A stretch of 64,000 nucleotides of DNA from Sneathiella sp. P13V-1 (GTDB lineage: Bacteria; Pseudomonadota; Alphaproteobacteria; Sneathiellales; Sneathiellaceae). The notes below the pieces were generated by a model that had not been told where the DNA came from, did no database searches, and saw only the letters and a list, made by a program, of their open reading frames with translations. The DNA is taken from contig NZ_WYEU01000001.1 of the NCBI RefSeq assembly GCF_015143595.1, positions 124,001-188,000 on the forward strand, given 5' to 3'. Each line of letters starts with the position of its first letter. Position 1 is the first letter of the stretch. This document shows, piece by piece, positions 36,225-43,867 of this stretch. Both the position numbers and the translations under genes were made by a program.

Positions 36225-36644
36225 TCATTCACCCATAAAATTAAGGGCCAGTTTGCGAATATGCGGACTGGCCCTGTGTTCAAAGACATAAACTCCCTGC
36301 CAAGTTCCAAGCCGCATACGCCCATCTAACACCGGAATGGTCAGAGACACATCGGTTAGCGAGCTTCTGATATGTGCCGGCATATCGTCCAACCCTTCAC
36401 TGTTGTGGCGGTACAATTCCCAACTTTCGGGCGCGATGCGTTCAAAATAATCAGCCAAATCAAGCTGCACATCCGGGTCAGCATTTTCCTGAATTGTGAG
36501 GGATGCGGAACTGTGCCGGATAAACACCGTTAGAACGCCTTCTTGCACCTTCTTTTCGTTGAGCCACGCATGAAGGGGCCTTGTGACGTCAATCAGCCCT
36601 TTTCCATGTGTTGAAATCTGTATTTCACCGCTCGCTTGCCGCAT
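36225..36644 (-). CDS. YjbQ/UPF0047 family protein
   Basis: A 139-residue member of the YjbQ (UPF0047) family with the conserved HSSASLTIQENADPDVQLDLADYFERIAPE block and a C-terminal GRMRLGTWQGVYVFEHR segment. Family members are trimeric proteins with a putative metal site formed by conserved His/Asp/Glu; a weak thiamine-phosphate synthase activity has been reported, but the physiological role is not settled. It converges with the M20 gene with a 3-bp gap and is divergent from a YegP-like gene. Confidence 0.93.
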   Translation of the reverse strand: MRQASGEIQISTHGKGLIDVTRPLHAWLNEKKVQEGVLTVFIRHSSASLTIQENADPDVQLDLADYFERIAPESWELYRHNSEGLDDMPAHIRSSLTDVSLTIPVLDGRMRLGTWQGVYVFEHRASPHIRKLALNFMGE

Positions 36645-36712
36645 ATCCCAATCCTCTCACAAGTGTCGATCGCACTCGTCTTGAGATTACCTTTAATCAC
36701 CGGAGTTTGAAA

Positions 36713-36889
36713 ATGGATACAGAAGGCAAAAACGATAAATGGGAATTTTATCAGGACGAGCATGAGCCGCCAAAGTGGCGCTGGCGTAGAACAGCCCGAA
36801 ACGGTCGGATCGTGGGTGCGTCCACTCAGGGTTACGTACATCTTGACGATTGCATCGAAAATGCCGAACGAAACGGATATGAGAAATAG
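36713..36889 (+). CDS. YegP/DUF1508-like small protein
   Basis: A 58-residue protein with one copy of the DUF1508 (YegP) repeat: KWEFYQDEHEPPKWRWRRTARNGRIVGASTQGY followed by CIENAERNGYE. In the family each repeat is an alpha-beta unit of unknown function, usually in pairs; here only one is present. ATG 36713 lies seven bases after CGGAG, whereas the open frame upstream to 36608 lacks a Shine-Dalgarno. It is divergent from yjbQ and 69 bp before the thioesterase gene. Confidence 0.82.
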   Translation: MDTEGKNDKWEFYQDEHEPPKWRWRRTARNGRIVGASTQGYVHLDDCIENAERNGYEK

Positions 36890-36958
36890 GCATCACTAAA
36901 CAGTCGGTTGCCTTCTAGGCGGATTTCATTCTATCTTCTTGGAAAAAAGAGAATATGA

Positions 36959-37405
36959 ATGACATCATCCAATATCCCAGAAGGCTACCGCCCTTACCAA
37001 GCACCGGACATGTATCCTGAGAAAATTGGCCCTCTTTATTTTAAACGAGAGGGTGAAGAATACAGTTTTGGTTTTCTTGTTGAAAAAGGACACACAAACT
37101 TCAATGGCGTCCTGCATGGCGGCATGATGATGAGTTTTGTGGACGAGATGCTAGGTCACAAAGTGTGGCATGCCATCGGTAAAAAAATGTGCGCCACTAT
37201 CTCGCTCAACTTCGACTTTATTGCATCGGCAAAGCAAGGCGATTGGGTGGATTTAAACTGTAAGATCACCCGTAAAGGCATGTCCGTTGTTTTTATTCGC
37301 GGTGAATTGGTGGTCGACGATCAGATCATTCTAACCGTCGACGGCATTTGGAAGGTTTTCAACAAACCCGCCACACTTAAGGAGAGCGCCGCGCCAGCTT
37401 CTTAG
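36959..37405 (+). CDS. PaaI-type hot-dog thioesterase
   Basis: A 148-residue hot-dog thioesterase of the PaaI/4HBT group. The signature GHTNFNGVLHGGMMMSFVDEMLGH carries the catalytic Asp-type residue after the H-G-G tract, then ISLNFDFIASAKQGDWVDLNCKI, which fits the second strand of the fold. It would hydrolyse short- or branched-chain acyl-CoA esters. Its 3' end overlaps the convergent dienoyl-CoA isomerase gene by 29 bases, so both stops are inside each other's coding region. Confidence 0.9.
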   Translation: MTSSNIPEGYRPYQAPDMYPEKIGPLYFKREGEEYSFGFLVEKGHTNFNGVLHGGMMMSFVDEMLGHKVWHAIGKKMCATISLNFDFIASAKQGDWVDLNCKITRKGMSVVFIRGELVVDDQIILTVDGIWKVFNKPATLKESAAPAS

Positions 37406-38228
37406 GTGGCAAAAGGTTATCAAAATTAGGGGTTTTCTTCGCCTGATTGGCAGCCGCAGCTTCCATCAGATCTTTTGAGAAGAACATCCCTGATTGCCAA
37501 ACCGCCATATATTTAAGCGCGTCATCTACGGAATGATCGCGGGTATAGTTGATCATTTCCTTGGTACCATAAACGGCAAGGGGCGATTTGCTGGCGATCT
37601 CAGAGGCAATTTCCATCACTTTTTCAAGCATGGCTTCTTGGCTTTTAAACACTTCGTTCACAAGACCACTTGTTTTGGCCTCAGCAGCCATCATGCGGCG
37701 ACCTGTATAAGCCAGCTCACGAACCAAACCGGATGGTATCAAATGCGGAAGACGCTGCAACGTGCCCACATCCGCAGTCATGCCGATGTTAATCTCCTGA
37801 ATGCAGTAGAAGGCATCTTCTGTGCAGTAACGCATGTCGCAGGCACTGATCATGTCAACACCACCGCCGATGCAAGCCCCTTGAATACAGGCGAGAACCG
37901 GAAGACGGCATCGTTCAATAACATTGAAACTTTCCTGCAATTCCAGAACTGTTGTTTTCATCCGTTCGCGAAGACGAGCCCCATCAATATCACTTGTCAT
38001 TTCCTGTGCGATACCCGCAAAGGCAGCAAGATCAAGACCTGCGGTAAAATGCTTTCCTTCAGAAGATATGACAACAACGCGCGCTTCTGGTGTCATCTCA
38101 ATTTCAGCGAAGACATCAATCATCTCCTGCCAAAATTCAATAATCATGGAATTATAGGCTTTTGGACGGTTTAGCCGGATATGGGCAATATGATTTTCGA
38201 CCTTAAGGTCCAGTGTCTGATAACTCAT
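37377..38228 (-). CDS. Delta3,5-delta2,4-dienoyl-CoA isomerase (crotonase family)
   Basis: A 283-residue crotonase-fold enzyme. The oxyanion-hole segment HFTAGLDL is at about 60-67 and QGACIGGGVDMISACDMRYC at 116-135. Three residues that define rat peroxisomal dienoyl-CoA isomerase ECH1 (Asp176, Glu196, Asp204) are found here as Asp125, Glu145 and Asp153 with identical spacing (20 and 28 residues), in GGGVD, EINIG and TADVG. It would isomerise 3,5-dienoyl-CoA to 2,4-dienoyl-CoA during oxidation of unsaturated fatty acids with odd-numbered double bonds. It converges with the PaaI-like gene. Confidence 0.9.
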   Translation of the reverse strand: MSYQTLDLKVENHIAHIRLNRPKAYNSMIIEFWQEMIDVFAEIEMTPEARVVVISSEGKHFTAGLDLAAFAGIAQEMTSDIDGARLRERMKTTVLELQESFNVIERCRLPVLACIQGACIGGGVDMISACDMRYCTEDAFYCIQEINIGMTADVGTLQRLPHLIPSGLVRELAYTGRRMMAAEAKTSGLVNEVFKSQEAMLEKVMEIASEIASKSPLAVYGTKEMINYTRDHSVDDALKYMAVWQSGMFFSKDLMEAAAANQAKKTPNFDNLLPPKKLARRSP

Positions 38229-38325
38229 TCTTGTCCCCTGGTATCTTTTCTGTTTTTGTTTATCTATATTGGATACCCCACTATAACGCCCTCAATTGTC
38301 TTTTGTCATTTTTCAGGTCTTTAAA

Positions 38326-39258
38326 ATGCTCTCACTTTCACTTGGTGATTTCAAAAACGCAGCGGAACGCTTGGCTCCTTACATTCGCAAAACACCTCTG
38401 CTGGATCTTGAAATTGCAAAGGGGCAAACTGTTAGCTGTAAGTTAGAGAATCTGCAGGTTTCTGGATCATTTAAAGTGCGCGGTGCCTTAAACACTGTTC
38501 TTACCTTGTCAGAAGAACAACTGAAACGTGGCCTAGTGACCGCGTCTGGAGGCAACCACGGCATGGGTGTCGCTTATGCAGGCGCGCTGACCAACACCCC
38601 AACAACCATTTATCTACCTGAAAACACACCGGCATCGAAAGTTGCAAAACTGAAGAAACTAACGCCTGACGTCATTGTATCAGGCCCTGTCTGGGATGAT
38701 GCGAACGCACTTGCCTTAAAAGATCGGGATGCAAACGGCAAAACCTATATTCACCCTTTCGCAGATGAAACTGTCATTCAAGGACAGGGAACGATTGCAC
38801 TTGAGGTTCTAGAAGCTGCACCGCATCTTGATACCCTACTTGTTGCCATTGGCGGCGGAGGGTTAATTTCTGGCGTCGCTTACGCCGCCAAACTCATCAA
38901 CCCGAACATTCGAATCATTGGGATCGAAGCCACAGGCGCCCCAACACTGCATGACAGCTTGAAAGCCGGCGAACTTGTTACCCTGGATGCCATCAACACG
39001 CGTGCAGGTACGCTTGCACCTCGCAGATCAGAAACACCAAATTTCGAAATCATTTCAAAAAATGTAGATCAGATTGTTCTGGTCGAAGACGACATGATGG
39101 AAGATGCCGCAAAGTGGCTTTGGGAAAGCGCAGGTATCGCTGTCGAGCTGTCAGCCGCCGCAGCAATCGCAGCCCTGCAACACAATCTCATCCCGTCAGA
39201 TACCGGCAATACAGGTGTCATCATCTGCGGTGCCGGAACTGATGGAATCCCTAAATAG
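38326..39258 (+). CDS. PLP-dependent threonine/serine dehydratase-like protein
   Basis: A 310-residue fold-type II PLP enzyme. The cofactor Lys50 is in NLQVSGSFKVRGAL, the substrate loop TASGGNHGMGVAYAG follows, and VAIGGGGLISGVAYA is the phosphate-binding glycine loop. Family members deaminate serine/threonine to pyruvate/2-oxobutyrate, or racemise serine. No regulatory ACT domain is attached, so it is the catabolic or racemase-like type. ATG 38326 is preferred to the TTG at 38296 because it gives the usual N-terminal length. It is divergent from the isomerase gene. Confidence 0.92.
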   Translation: MLSLSLGDFKNAAERLAPYIRKTPLLDLEIAKGQTVSCKLENLQVSGSFKVRGALNTVLTLSEEQLKRGLVTASGGNHGMGVAYAGALTNTPTTIYLPENTPASKVAKLKKLTPDVIVSGPVWDDANALALKDRDANGKTYIHPFADETVIQGQGTIALEVLEAAPHLDTLLVAIGGGGLISGVAYAAKLINPNIRIIGIEATGAPTLHDSLKAGELVTLDAINTRAGTLAPRRSETPNFEIISKNVDQIVLVEDDMMEDAAKWLWESAGIAVELSAAAAIAALQHNLIPSDTGNTGVIICGAGTDGIPK

Positions 39259-39279
39259 AAGTGGATTACGTAGCGTCCC

Positions 39280-39498
39280 TCAAGGCCGCATAAACGTATA
39301 CTCCTGATCTTCATCCAGATTTTCGGCGAGGAATTCTAACTCTGATGCGATATCACTCACTGAACGGGTTCGTCTCGCAACCCCTATGGCTTCATTAATA
39401 AGGGCGCGTGCAAAGGCGTCCTCAGACAGTCCGGCATCTCCAATCTGCTGCAGTCCGTTCGAGATAACCTGTTTTGCGATTTCTGCGGGTGTGCTCAT
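39280..39498 (-). CDS. Small hypothetical protein
   Basis: A 72-residue, largely helical acidic protein that I do not recognise. It starts MSTPAEIAKQVISNGLQQIGDAG and ends LAENLDEDQEYTFMRP; Ala, Leu and Glu are spread without a membrane segment. ATG 39498 is preceded by GGAAAGAAAA, a reasonable ribosome-binding site. A frame extends upstream to 39666 but lacks a start signal. It is convergent with the Thr/Ser dehydratase gene (21-bp gap) and divergent from the acyl-CoA ligase. Confidence 0.6.
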   Translation of the reverse strand: MSTPAEIAKQVISNGLQQIGDAGLSEDAFARALINEAIGVARRTRSVSDIASELEFLAENLDEDQEYTFMRP

Positions 39499-39702
39499 TT
39501 TTCTTTCCTTTTCTTTTAAGCATCCAATCATAGCAATAATGGGGCATTGATTCTGAACAATACAATGCCAGCTTGCAGCTTTTGCATATTTGTTTTTACT
39601 TAACTTAACCCTAGGTAAAGCACTTTTTCCTTTGACCGTTATGACTTCACTGCTTAACTTTAACAAAAAAGAAAATCAGGGAATAAACATAAGGGATTGG
39701 AG

Positions 39703-41424
39703 ATGTCAGATTTTTCGTGGGAGAAGTCTTATCCGAAAGGGGTAAGCTGGGAAATCGAGATCGATAAAAAGCCGGTTTTTGCCATTCTAGACGATGCTGT
39801 CAAGAAATGGCCAAATAACTACGCTATCGATTTTCTCGATAAAAAATACACTTATAGCGAGTTGGACGATCTTGTCAGCCGAGCCGCGAAGGGGTTTCAG
39901 GCGCTAGGTGTTGGCAAAGGCGTCCATGTAGGACTATTCCTGCCAAACTGTCCGCAATATATCATCAGCTTTTTTGGTATCCTTAAGGCAGGTGGTACAG
40001 TGGTGAACTATTCACCATTGGATGCGGAACGTGAGCTTATTCACAAGATTGAGGATAGCCAGACAGATTTCATGATCACACTCGATCTTGAAGTCCTATA
40101 TCCAAATATCGGTAAGCTACTTGAGAAAACACGTCTCAAGAAAATCATTGTCGGTAATTTGAAAGAAGTTCTGCCATTTCCAAAGAACTTCCTCTACCCG
40201 ATCGTAAAGTCCAAGGAAATTGCGTCTATTCCAAAGAACGACAAGCATATGTCATTTAAGTCATTGATTGCCAATGACGGGAAATATGAACCGGTTGAAG
40301 TAAAACACCCAGAAGAGCGAATTGCTGTTATTCAATACACGGGCGGTACTACAGGCCTTCCTAAAGGTGCCATGCTGACACACCGTAATCTGGTTGCTTC
40401 TACTCAACAACTTCGCGCCATGCAGCAAGGTGAAGATGCGACGCTGGTTGACGGTACTGAACGGGTTATGGCTGTCCTGCCGCTGTTCCATATCTATGCA
40501 CTCACTGTGAATATGAACTTTGCCATTGATGGCGGTGCTGAAATTATCCTTCATCCTAAATTTGAGTTGGATGACGTGATGAAGGACTTGGTCAAAAAGA
40601 AACCAACGGTCTTCCCTGGTGTGCCAACAATGTATATGGCCATCGCCAACCATCCTGATATCCAGAAATACGATTTCAGCTTCCTGAAGATGTGTAACTC
40701 CGGTGGTGCGCCGCTCCCCGTAGACGTTCAAGATCAGTTCCAGAAACTAACAGGCTGCCGCCTTCTGGAAGGCTGGGGCATGACGGAAACATCCCCATCC
40801 GGTACGGCAACGCCTGATACAGGTAAACGTGTTGCCGGATCTGCAGGTGTACCCGTCCCAGGTATCGAAATCCGCATTTTCGATGTGGAAGATAAATCCA
40901 AGGTGATGCCAACCGGTGAAATCGGTGAAATCGGCATTAAAGGCCCAAATATTATGAAGGGTTATTGGAACAAACCTGAAGCAACGGCCGAAGCATTTGT
41001 TGGCGACTTCTTCCTGACCGGTGACACCGGTTACCTCAATGAAGATGGCTACATGTTCATTGTTGACCGGACGAAAGACATGATCACCTCCGGTGGTTTC
41101 AACGTTTATCCACGCATCATTGAAGAAGCTATTTTTGAGCATCCTTCCGTGGAAGAAGTGACCGTTGTTGGTATTCCGGATGATTACCGCGGTGAAGCCG
41201 CCAAGGCTTTCATTAAGAAAAGGCATGATGGCGTAGAAATGTCGTTGGAAGAATGGCGTGAGTTCTTGAAAGACAAACTCGGCAAGCACGAATTGCCGGG
41301 TGCCATCGAGTATCGCCCGGAACTTCCCAAAACACTGGTTGGTAAACTTTCCAAGAAAGAATTGGTGGAAGAAGAGAAGAAAAAATACGAAGAAAGAAAA
41401 GCGGCAGAAGCAAAAGCCGGTTGA
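39703..41424 (+). CDS. Long-chain acyl-CoA ligase (FadD-like, AMP-binding)
   Basis: A 573-residue ANL-superfamily acyl-CoA synthetase. The P-loop-like A3 motif YTGGTTGLPKGAML is near residue 210, then the A5 stretch GWGMTETSPSGTATPDTG and the A7/A8 motifs TGDTGYLNEDGYMFIVDRTKDMITSGGFNVYP, and a C-terminal catalytic Lys in KTLVGKLSKKELVEEE. It adenylates a fatty acid and makes the CoA ester; overall similarity is to long-chain FadD. The Lys/Glu-rich C-terminal tail is typical. I start at ATG 39703 (after GGGATTGGAG). A strong terminator follows immediately. Confidence 0.94.
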   Translation: MSDFSWEKSYPKGVSWEIEIDKKPVFAILDDAVKKWPNNYAIDFLDKKYTYSELDDLVSRAAKGFQALGVGKGVHVGLFLPNCPQYIISFFGILKAGGTVVNYSPLDAERELIHKIEDSQTDFMITLDLEVLYPNIGKLLEKTRLKKIIVGNLKEVLPFPKNFLYPIVKSKEIASIPKNDKHMSFKSLIANDGKYEPVEVKHPEERIAVIQYTGGTTGLPKGAMLTHRNLVASTQQLRAMQQGEDATLVDGTERVMAVLPLFHIYALTVNMNFAIDGGAEIILHPKFELDDVMKDLVKKKPTVFPGVPTMYMAIANHPDIQKYDFSFLKMCNSGGAPLPVDVQDQFQKLTGCRLLEGWGMTETSPSGTATPDTGKRVAGSAGVPVPGIEIRIFDVEDKSKVMPTGEIGEIGIKGPNIMKGYWNKPEATAEAFVGDFFLTGDTGYLNEDGYMFIVDRTKDMITSGGFNVYPRIIEEAIFEHPSVEEVTVVGIPDDYRGEAAKAFIKKRHDGVEMSLEEWREFLKDKLGKHELPGAIEYRPELPKTLVGKLSKKELVEEEKKKYEERKAAEAKAG

Positions 41425-41431
41425 TTTCAAA

Positions 41432-41462
41432 AACTCCCGGGTGACCCCCCGGGAGTTTTTTT
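41432..41462 (+). terminator. Rho-independent terminator after the acyl-CoA ligase gene
   Basis: A ten-base perfect stem AACTCCCGGG/CCCGGGAGTT with a six-base loop, followed by seven T. It lies seven bases after the stop codon and just before the exonuclease gene. Confidence 0.92.
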
Positions 41463-41475
41463 ATATGCTGCCCTC

Positions 41476-42024
41476 ATGAGTACTTTCCTAGCTATAGATT
41501 TTGAAACCGCCAACTATTCTGCAGACAGTGCATGTGCCATTGGTCTTGTCCGCGCAGAGAACGGCAAAATTACAGATGAGCGTTCCTATCTGATCCGTCC
41601 GCCAAGTCAGGATTTCTTCTTCACCCATATCCATGGAATTACCTGGCCAGATGTTATTATGGAGCCAACCTTTGGCGAACTATGGTCAGAGATCACGCCT
41701 TGGTTCGAAGGGGTAGATTTCTTCTCAGCCCATAATGCCGGATTTGACCGGAAGGTCTTAAAAAGCTGTTGTGACACTTACGAGTTGGAAAATCCGGAAA
41801 CCGAATTTATCTGCACAGTGAAGCTCGCCCGCGATATGTGGAGCGTGCGTCCGACCAAACTTCCAAATGTGGCTGAGTATCTCGGTCTCTCTCTCAATCA
41901 CCACGATGCGCTATCGGACAGCCGCGCTTGCGCCAACATAGTATTGGCAGCCGAACGTGACGGATGGGGGCATGACACAGGTATGGAATTTGTAGGGGAG
42001 CGCTACACAGCCCTTGAAGACTAG
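41476..42024 (+). CDS. DEDDh-type 3'-5' exonuclease
   Basis: A 182-residue DnaQ-like exonuclease. Exo I motif FLAIDFETANYSADSACAIG has the paired Asp/Glu, Exo II is around SAHNAGFDRKVL with the Asp, and Exo III is HHDALSDSRACAN with the His and Asp (DEDDh class). It would degrade nucleic-acid 3' ends with two metal ions. Length matches the short free-standing exonucleases related to the DNA polymerase III epsilon subunit rather than full DnaQ. It is preceded and followed by terminators, so it forms its own unit. Confidence 0.92.
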   Translation: MSTFLAIDFETANYSADSACAIGLVRAENGKITDERSYLIRPPSQDFFFTHIHGITWPDVIMEPTFGELWSEITPWFEGVDFFSAHNAGFDRKVLKSCCDTYELENPETEFICTVKLARDMWSVRPTKLPNVAEYLGLSLNHHDALSDSRACANIVLAAERDGWGHDTGMEFVGERYTALED

Positions 42025-42030
42025 ACACAA

Positions 42031-42064
42031 AAAAAGCCGCATCTGAACCGATGCAGCTTTTTTT
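42031..42064. terminator. Bidirectional rho-independent terminator
   Basis: A stem formed by AAAAAGC-CGCATC and GATGC-AGCTTTTTT with a short loop (one bulge), T-rich on both strands. It serves the plus-strand exonuclease gene and the convergent minus-strand small basic protein gene. Confidence 0.8.
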
Positions 42065-42081
42065 AAAGAAACGATCTGCGA

Positions 42082-42285
42082 TTAAGCAGCGGCGCGAGTT
42101 GCAGCCTGAACTTTCTTAAGCTGACGACGGGCAGCGTGACGTCCCATCTTCAGTGTGATTTTACGAGCAGCGCGTTGAGCGTTGGAACGAGTGTTTTTGA
42201 TACCACCGTTACCGCGTCCACCGCCACCGCTTTTGCGGCTTTTGCCGCCCTGATTACGGCCGTGCCGTGCAGATCTCGCTGTCAT
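42082..42285 (-). CDS. Small basic Arg/Lys/Gly-rich protein
   Basis: A 67-residue protein with a very high net positive charge: a Ser/Arg/His N-terminus, a Gly-rich middle (SRKSGGGGRGNGGI) and a C-terminal Lys/Arg/Ala helix (RAARKITLKMGRHAARRQLKK). There is no membrane segment or signal peptide. The composition resembles small nucleic-acid- or ribosome-associated proteins, but I recognise no family. ATG 42285 lies eight bases after GGAG, and a bidirectional terminator follows, both of which support that it is real. Confidence 0.6.
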   Translation of the reverse strand: MTARSARHGRNQGGKSRKSGGGGRGNGGIKNTRSNAQRAARKITLKMGRHAARRQLKKVQAATRAAA

Positions 42286-42440
42286 GTGACAAGCTCCTGT
42301 CGGTTTGAATTAAATTCGAAGCGCCTTTCTTAATGCGTGATTTTCAAAAGGTACAGAGAAAACTTGAAAAAAAGCCGAATTTTTCCCTAGCATGTCAAAA
42401 ATGCACCGCCAAAAGTCTCGAACTTATGCTTTTCAGCAAA

Positions 42441-42465
42441 AAACCGCCCAAATCGGGGCGGTTTT
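42441..42465 (-). terminator. Rho-independent terminator after the SCP2 gene
   Basis: Minus-strand stem AAACCGCCC with GGGCGGTTT, six-base loop, followed by TTTTT on the transcribed strand. It lies 20 bases beyond the SCP2 stop codon. Confidence 0.85.
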
Positions 42466-42485
42466 CTTTAATCAACTGAATCGGA

Positions 42486-42788
42486 TTAACCGAAAACGCT
42501 CTGAAGTTTCATGGCAATGCCCATGTTACCTTCAATTTTCAGCTTACCCATCATAAAGGCAGTTGTCGGGTCCAGATCACCGCCTGCCAATGATTCGAAG
42601 TTGTCTTTGGTAATTTTGATTGTGCAATCTGCATCAGCATCTTCGTTGGAAACAACATTTGGAACGCTGTCTGCATCAACATGAACGATACCGTCATCGC
42701 CAAAATCAAATTTTAACGTAGCGCCAAGGCCACAATCTTCACCAATACGCTCACGCATACCTTCCGTAATTTCTTCTAAAGTTGCCAT
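42486..42788 (-). CDS. SCP2 sterol-binding domain protein
   Basis: A 100-residue single-domain SCP2-fold protein. Its regular pattern (LKFDFGDDGIVHVDADSVPNVV, then DADCTIKITKDNFESLAGGDLDPTTAFMMGKLKIEGNMGIAMKLQSV) is the conserved lipid-carrier domain of the sterol carrier protein family. Bacterial members bind acyl-CoAs or other lipids and are often found with fatty-acid catabolism, which fits the neighbouring block. I use ATG 42788 (MATLEEIT) because GAGGA lies eight bases upstream; the open frame begins at 42812. It is divergent from the SDR-carboxylase operon and may share its regulatory region. Confidence 0.92.
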   Translation of the reverse strand: MATLEEITEGMRERIGEDCGLGATLKFDFGDDGIVHVDADSVPNVVSNEDADADCTIKITKDNFESLAGGDLDPTTAFMMGKLKIEGNMGIAMKLQSVFG

Positions 42789-42866
42789 CTGAATGGTCCT
42801 CTTTCTGAACAAATAAACTCGCTCTAAATTTGATTTTCCATAGCAAATCTAAAGCCTCCCACTTAC

Positions 42867-42895
42867 TTGACGTTAACGTAAACGTCACTTAGCAT
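42867..42895 (+). promoter_or_regulatory. MerR-type operator inside the promoter of the carboxylase operon
   Basis: A 22-base inverted repeat (42867-42888) begins TTGACGTTAAC and ends GTAAACGTCAC. It matches the perfect palindrome in front of the merR gene at 20 of 22 positions. Its first six bases form a -35 box (TTGACG) and, after 17 bases, TAGCAT (42890-42895) can serve as -10; the same layout is seen at merR. The SDR start codon is about 90 bases downstream. The predicted binder is the MerR protein encoded at 63360-63773. Confidence 0.8.
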
Positions 42896-42983
42896 ATTTG
42901 TCAATCAGGGATGCCAAACTTAGCAAAACAAGCAATAATCCGGTCATCCAATTAGAATTAAGTTTGTGGAGGCACAATTTCCC

Positions 42984-43853
42984 ATGGGATATAAGTCCAT
43001 TTTTCGCCCAGATCTCTTTGAAGGCCAATCAATCATCGTGACCGGGGGTGGCAGCGGTATTGGCCGTTGCACCGCGCATGAGTTGGTGTCCCTAGGTGCT
43101 AAAGTCGCACTGGTGGGAAGATCCATGGACAAACTGGAAACCGTGAAAGCGGAAATCGAACAATCTGGCGGTACGGCAACCTGTCATTCCTGCGACATTC
43201 GCGACGAAGAAAAAGTAAAAGAAACCGTTGCTGATATTTTGAAAGCCCATGGACGTATTGATGGTCTGGTCAACAATGCGGGTGGTCAGTTCCCTGCCCC
43301 ACTTGAAAGCATCAGCCAAAATGGTTGGGATGCTGTTGTTCGCAACAACCTGACGGGCGGATTTCTTGTTGCCCGTGAATGCTTCACCCAGTGGATGAAA
43401 GAAAATGGCGGTTCGATTGTGAATATAGTAGCCGACATGTGGTCATCCATGCCGGGTATGGGCCATTCAGGCGCTGCCCGCAAAGGGATGCTGAGCTTCA
43501 CGGAGACCGCTGCTGTTGAGTGGGCCTGCGCAGGTGTTCGCGTCAACGCCGTAGCCCCAGGCTGGATCATGTCCTCAGGTATGGATACTTATCCCGATTG
43601 GTTCCAAGTCAAACTTAAAGAGTTGGCTTCACACAACCCGGCAAAACGCATGGGTACAGAATCTGAGACTTCTGCAGCCATCGTGTTCCTACTTTCGGAA
43701 GCCGCTGCCTTTATTTCAGGCGACTGTATCCGTGTTGATGGCGCCGCACCTAATGCGCGCCTTCACTGGCCACTGCCTGACCATAATAACAACGAATCCT
43801 TTGACGGATTCCATCTGGCCGTCACTCCTAAAATCTTTCAGGACAACGAATAA
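42984..43853 (+). CDS. SDR-fold protein lacking the catalytic Tyr/Lys, PECR-like
   Basis: A 289-residue short-chain dehydrogenase with an intact cofactor site (TGGGSGIG at 20-27, NNAG at 97-100). The catalytic YxxxK pair is absent: the position holds GHSGAARKG with His161 in place of Tyr and Ala165 in place of Lys. This substitution is typical of the peroxisomal trans-2-enoyl-CoA reductase/citronellol-catabolism group, which starts similarly (GYKSIFRPDLFEGQ). It would reduce or oxidise an acyl-CoA by a different catalytic arrangement. Start at ATG 42984, eleven bases after GGAGG. It heads the carboxylase operon, 14 bp before the next gene. Confidence 0.88.
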   Translation: MGYKSIFRPDLFEGQSIIVTGGGSGIGRCTAHELVSLGAKVALVGRSMDKLETVKAEIEQSGGTATCHSCDIRDEEKVKETVADILKAHGRIDGLVNNAGGQFPAPLESISQNGWDAVVRNNLTGGFLVARECFTQWMKENGGSIVNIVADMWSSMPGMGHSGAARKGMLSFTETAAVEWACAGVRVNAVAPGWIMSSGMDTYPDWFQVKLKELASHNPAKRMGTESETSAAIVFLLSEAAAFISGDCIRVDGAAPNARLHWPLPDHNNNESFDGFHLAVTPKIFQDNE

Positions 43854-43867
43854 CAGGGAAGAAAACC

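Noticed and set aside
37494-38174. Long plus-strand open frame of about 226 codons
   Set aside because: It is fully antisense to the dienoyl-CoA isomerase, whose three active-site residues are intact; composition is His/Phe/Cys-rich as expected for a shadow frame.
40747-41430. Minus-strand open frame of 227 codons
   Set aside because: Antisense to the acyl-CoA ligase C-terminal domain, with no ribosome-binding site and Phe-rich shadow composition.
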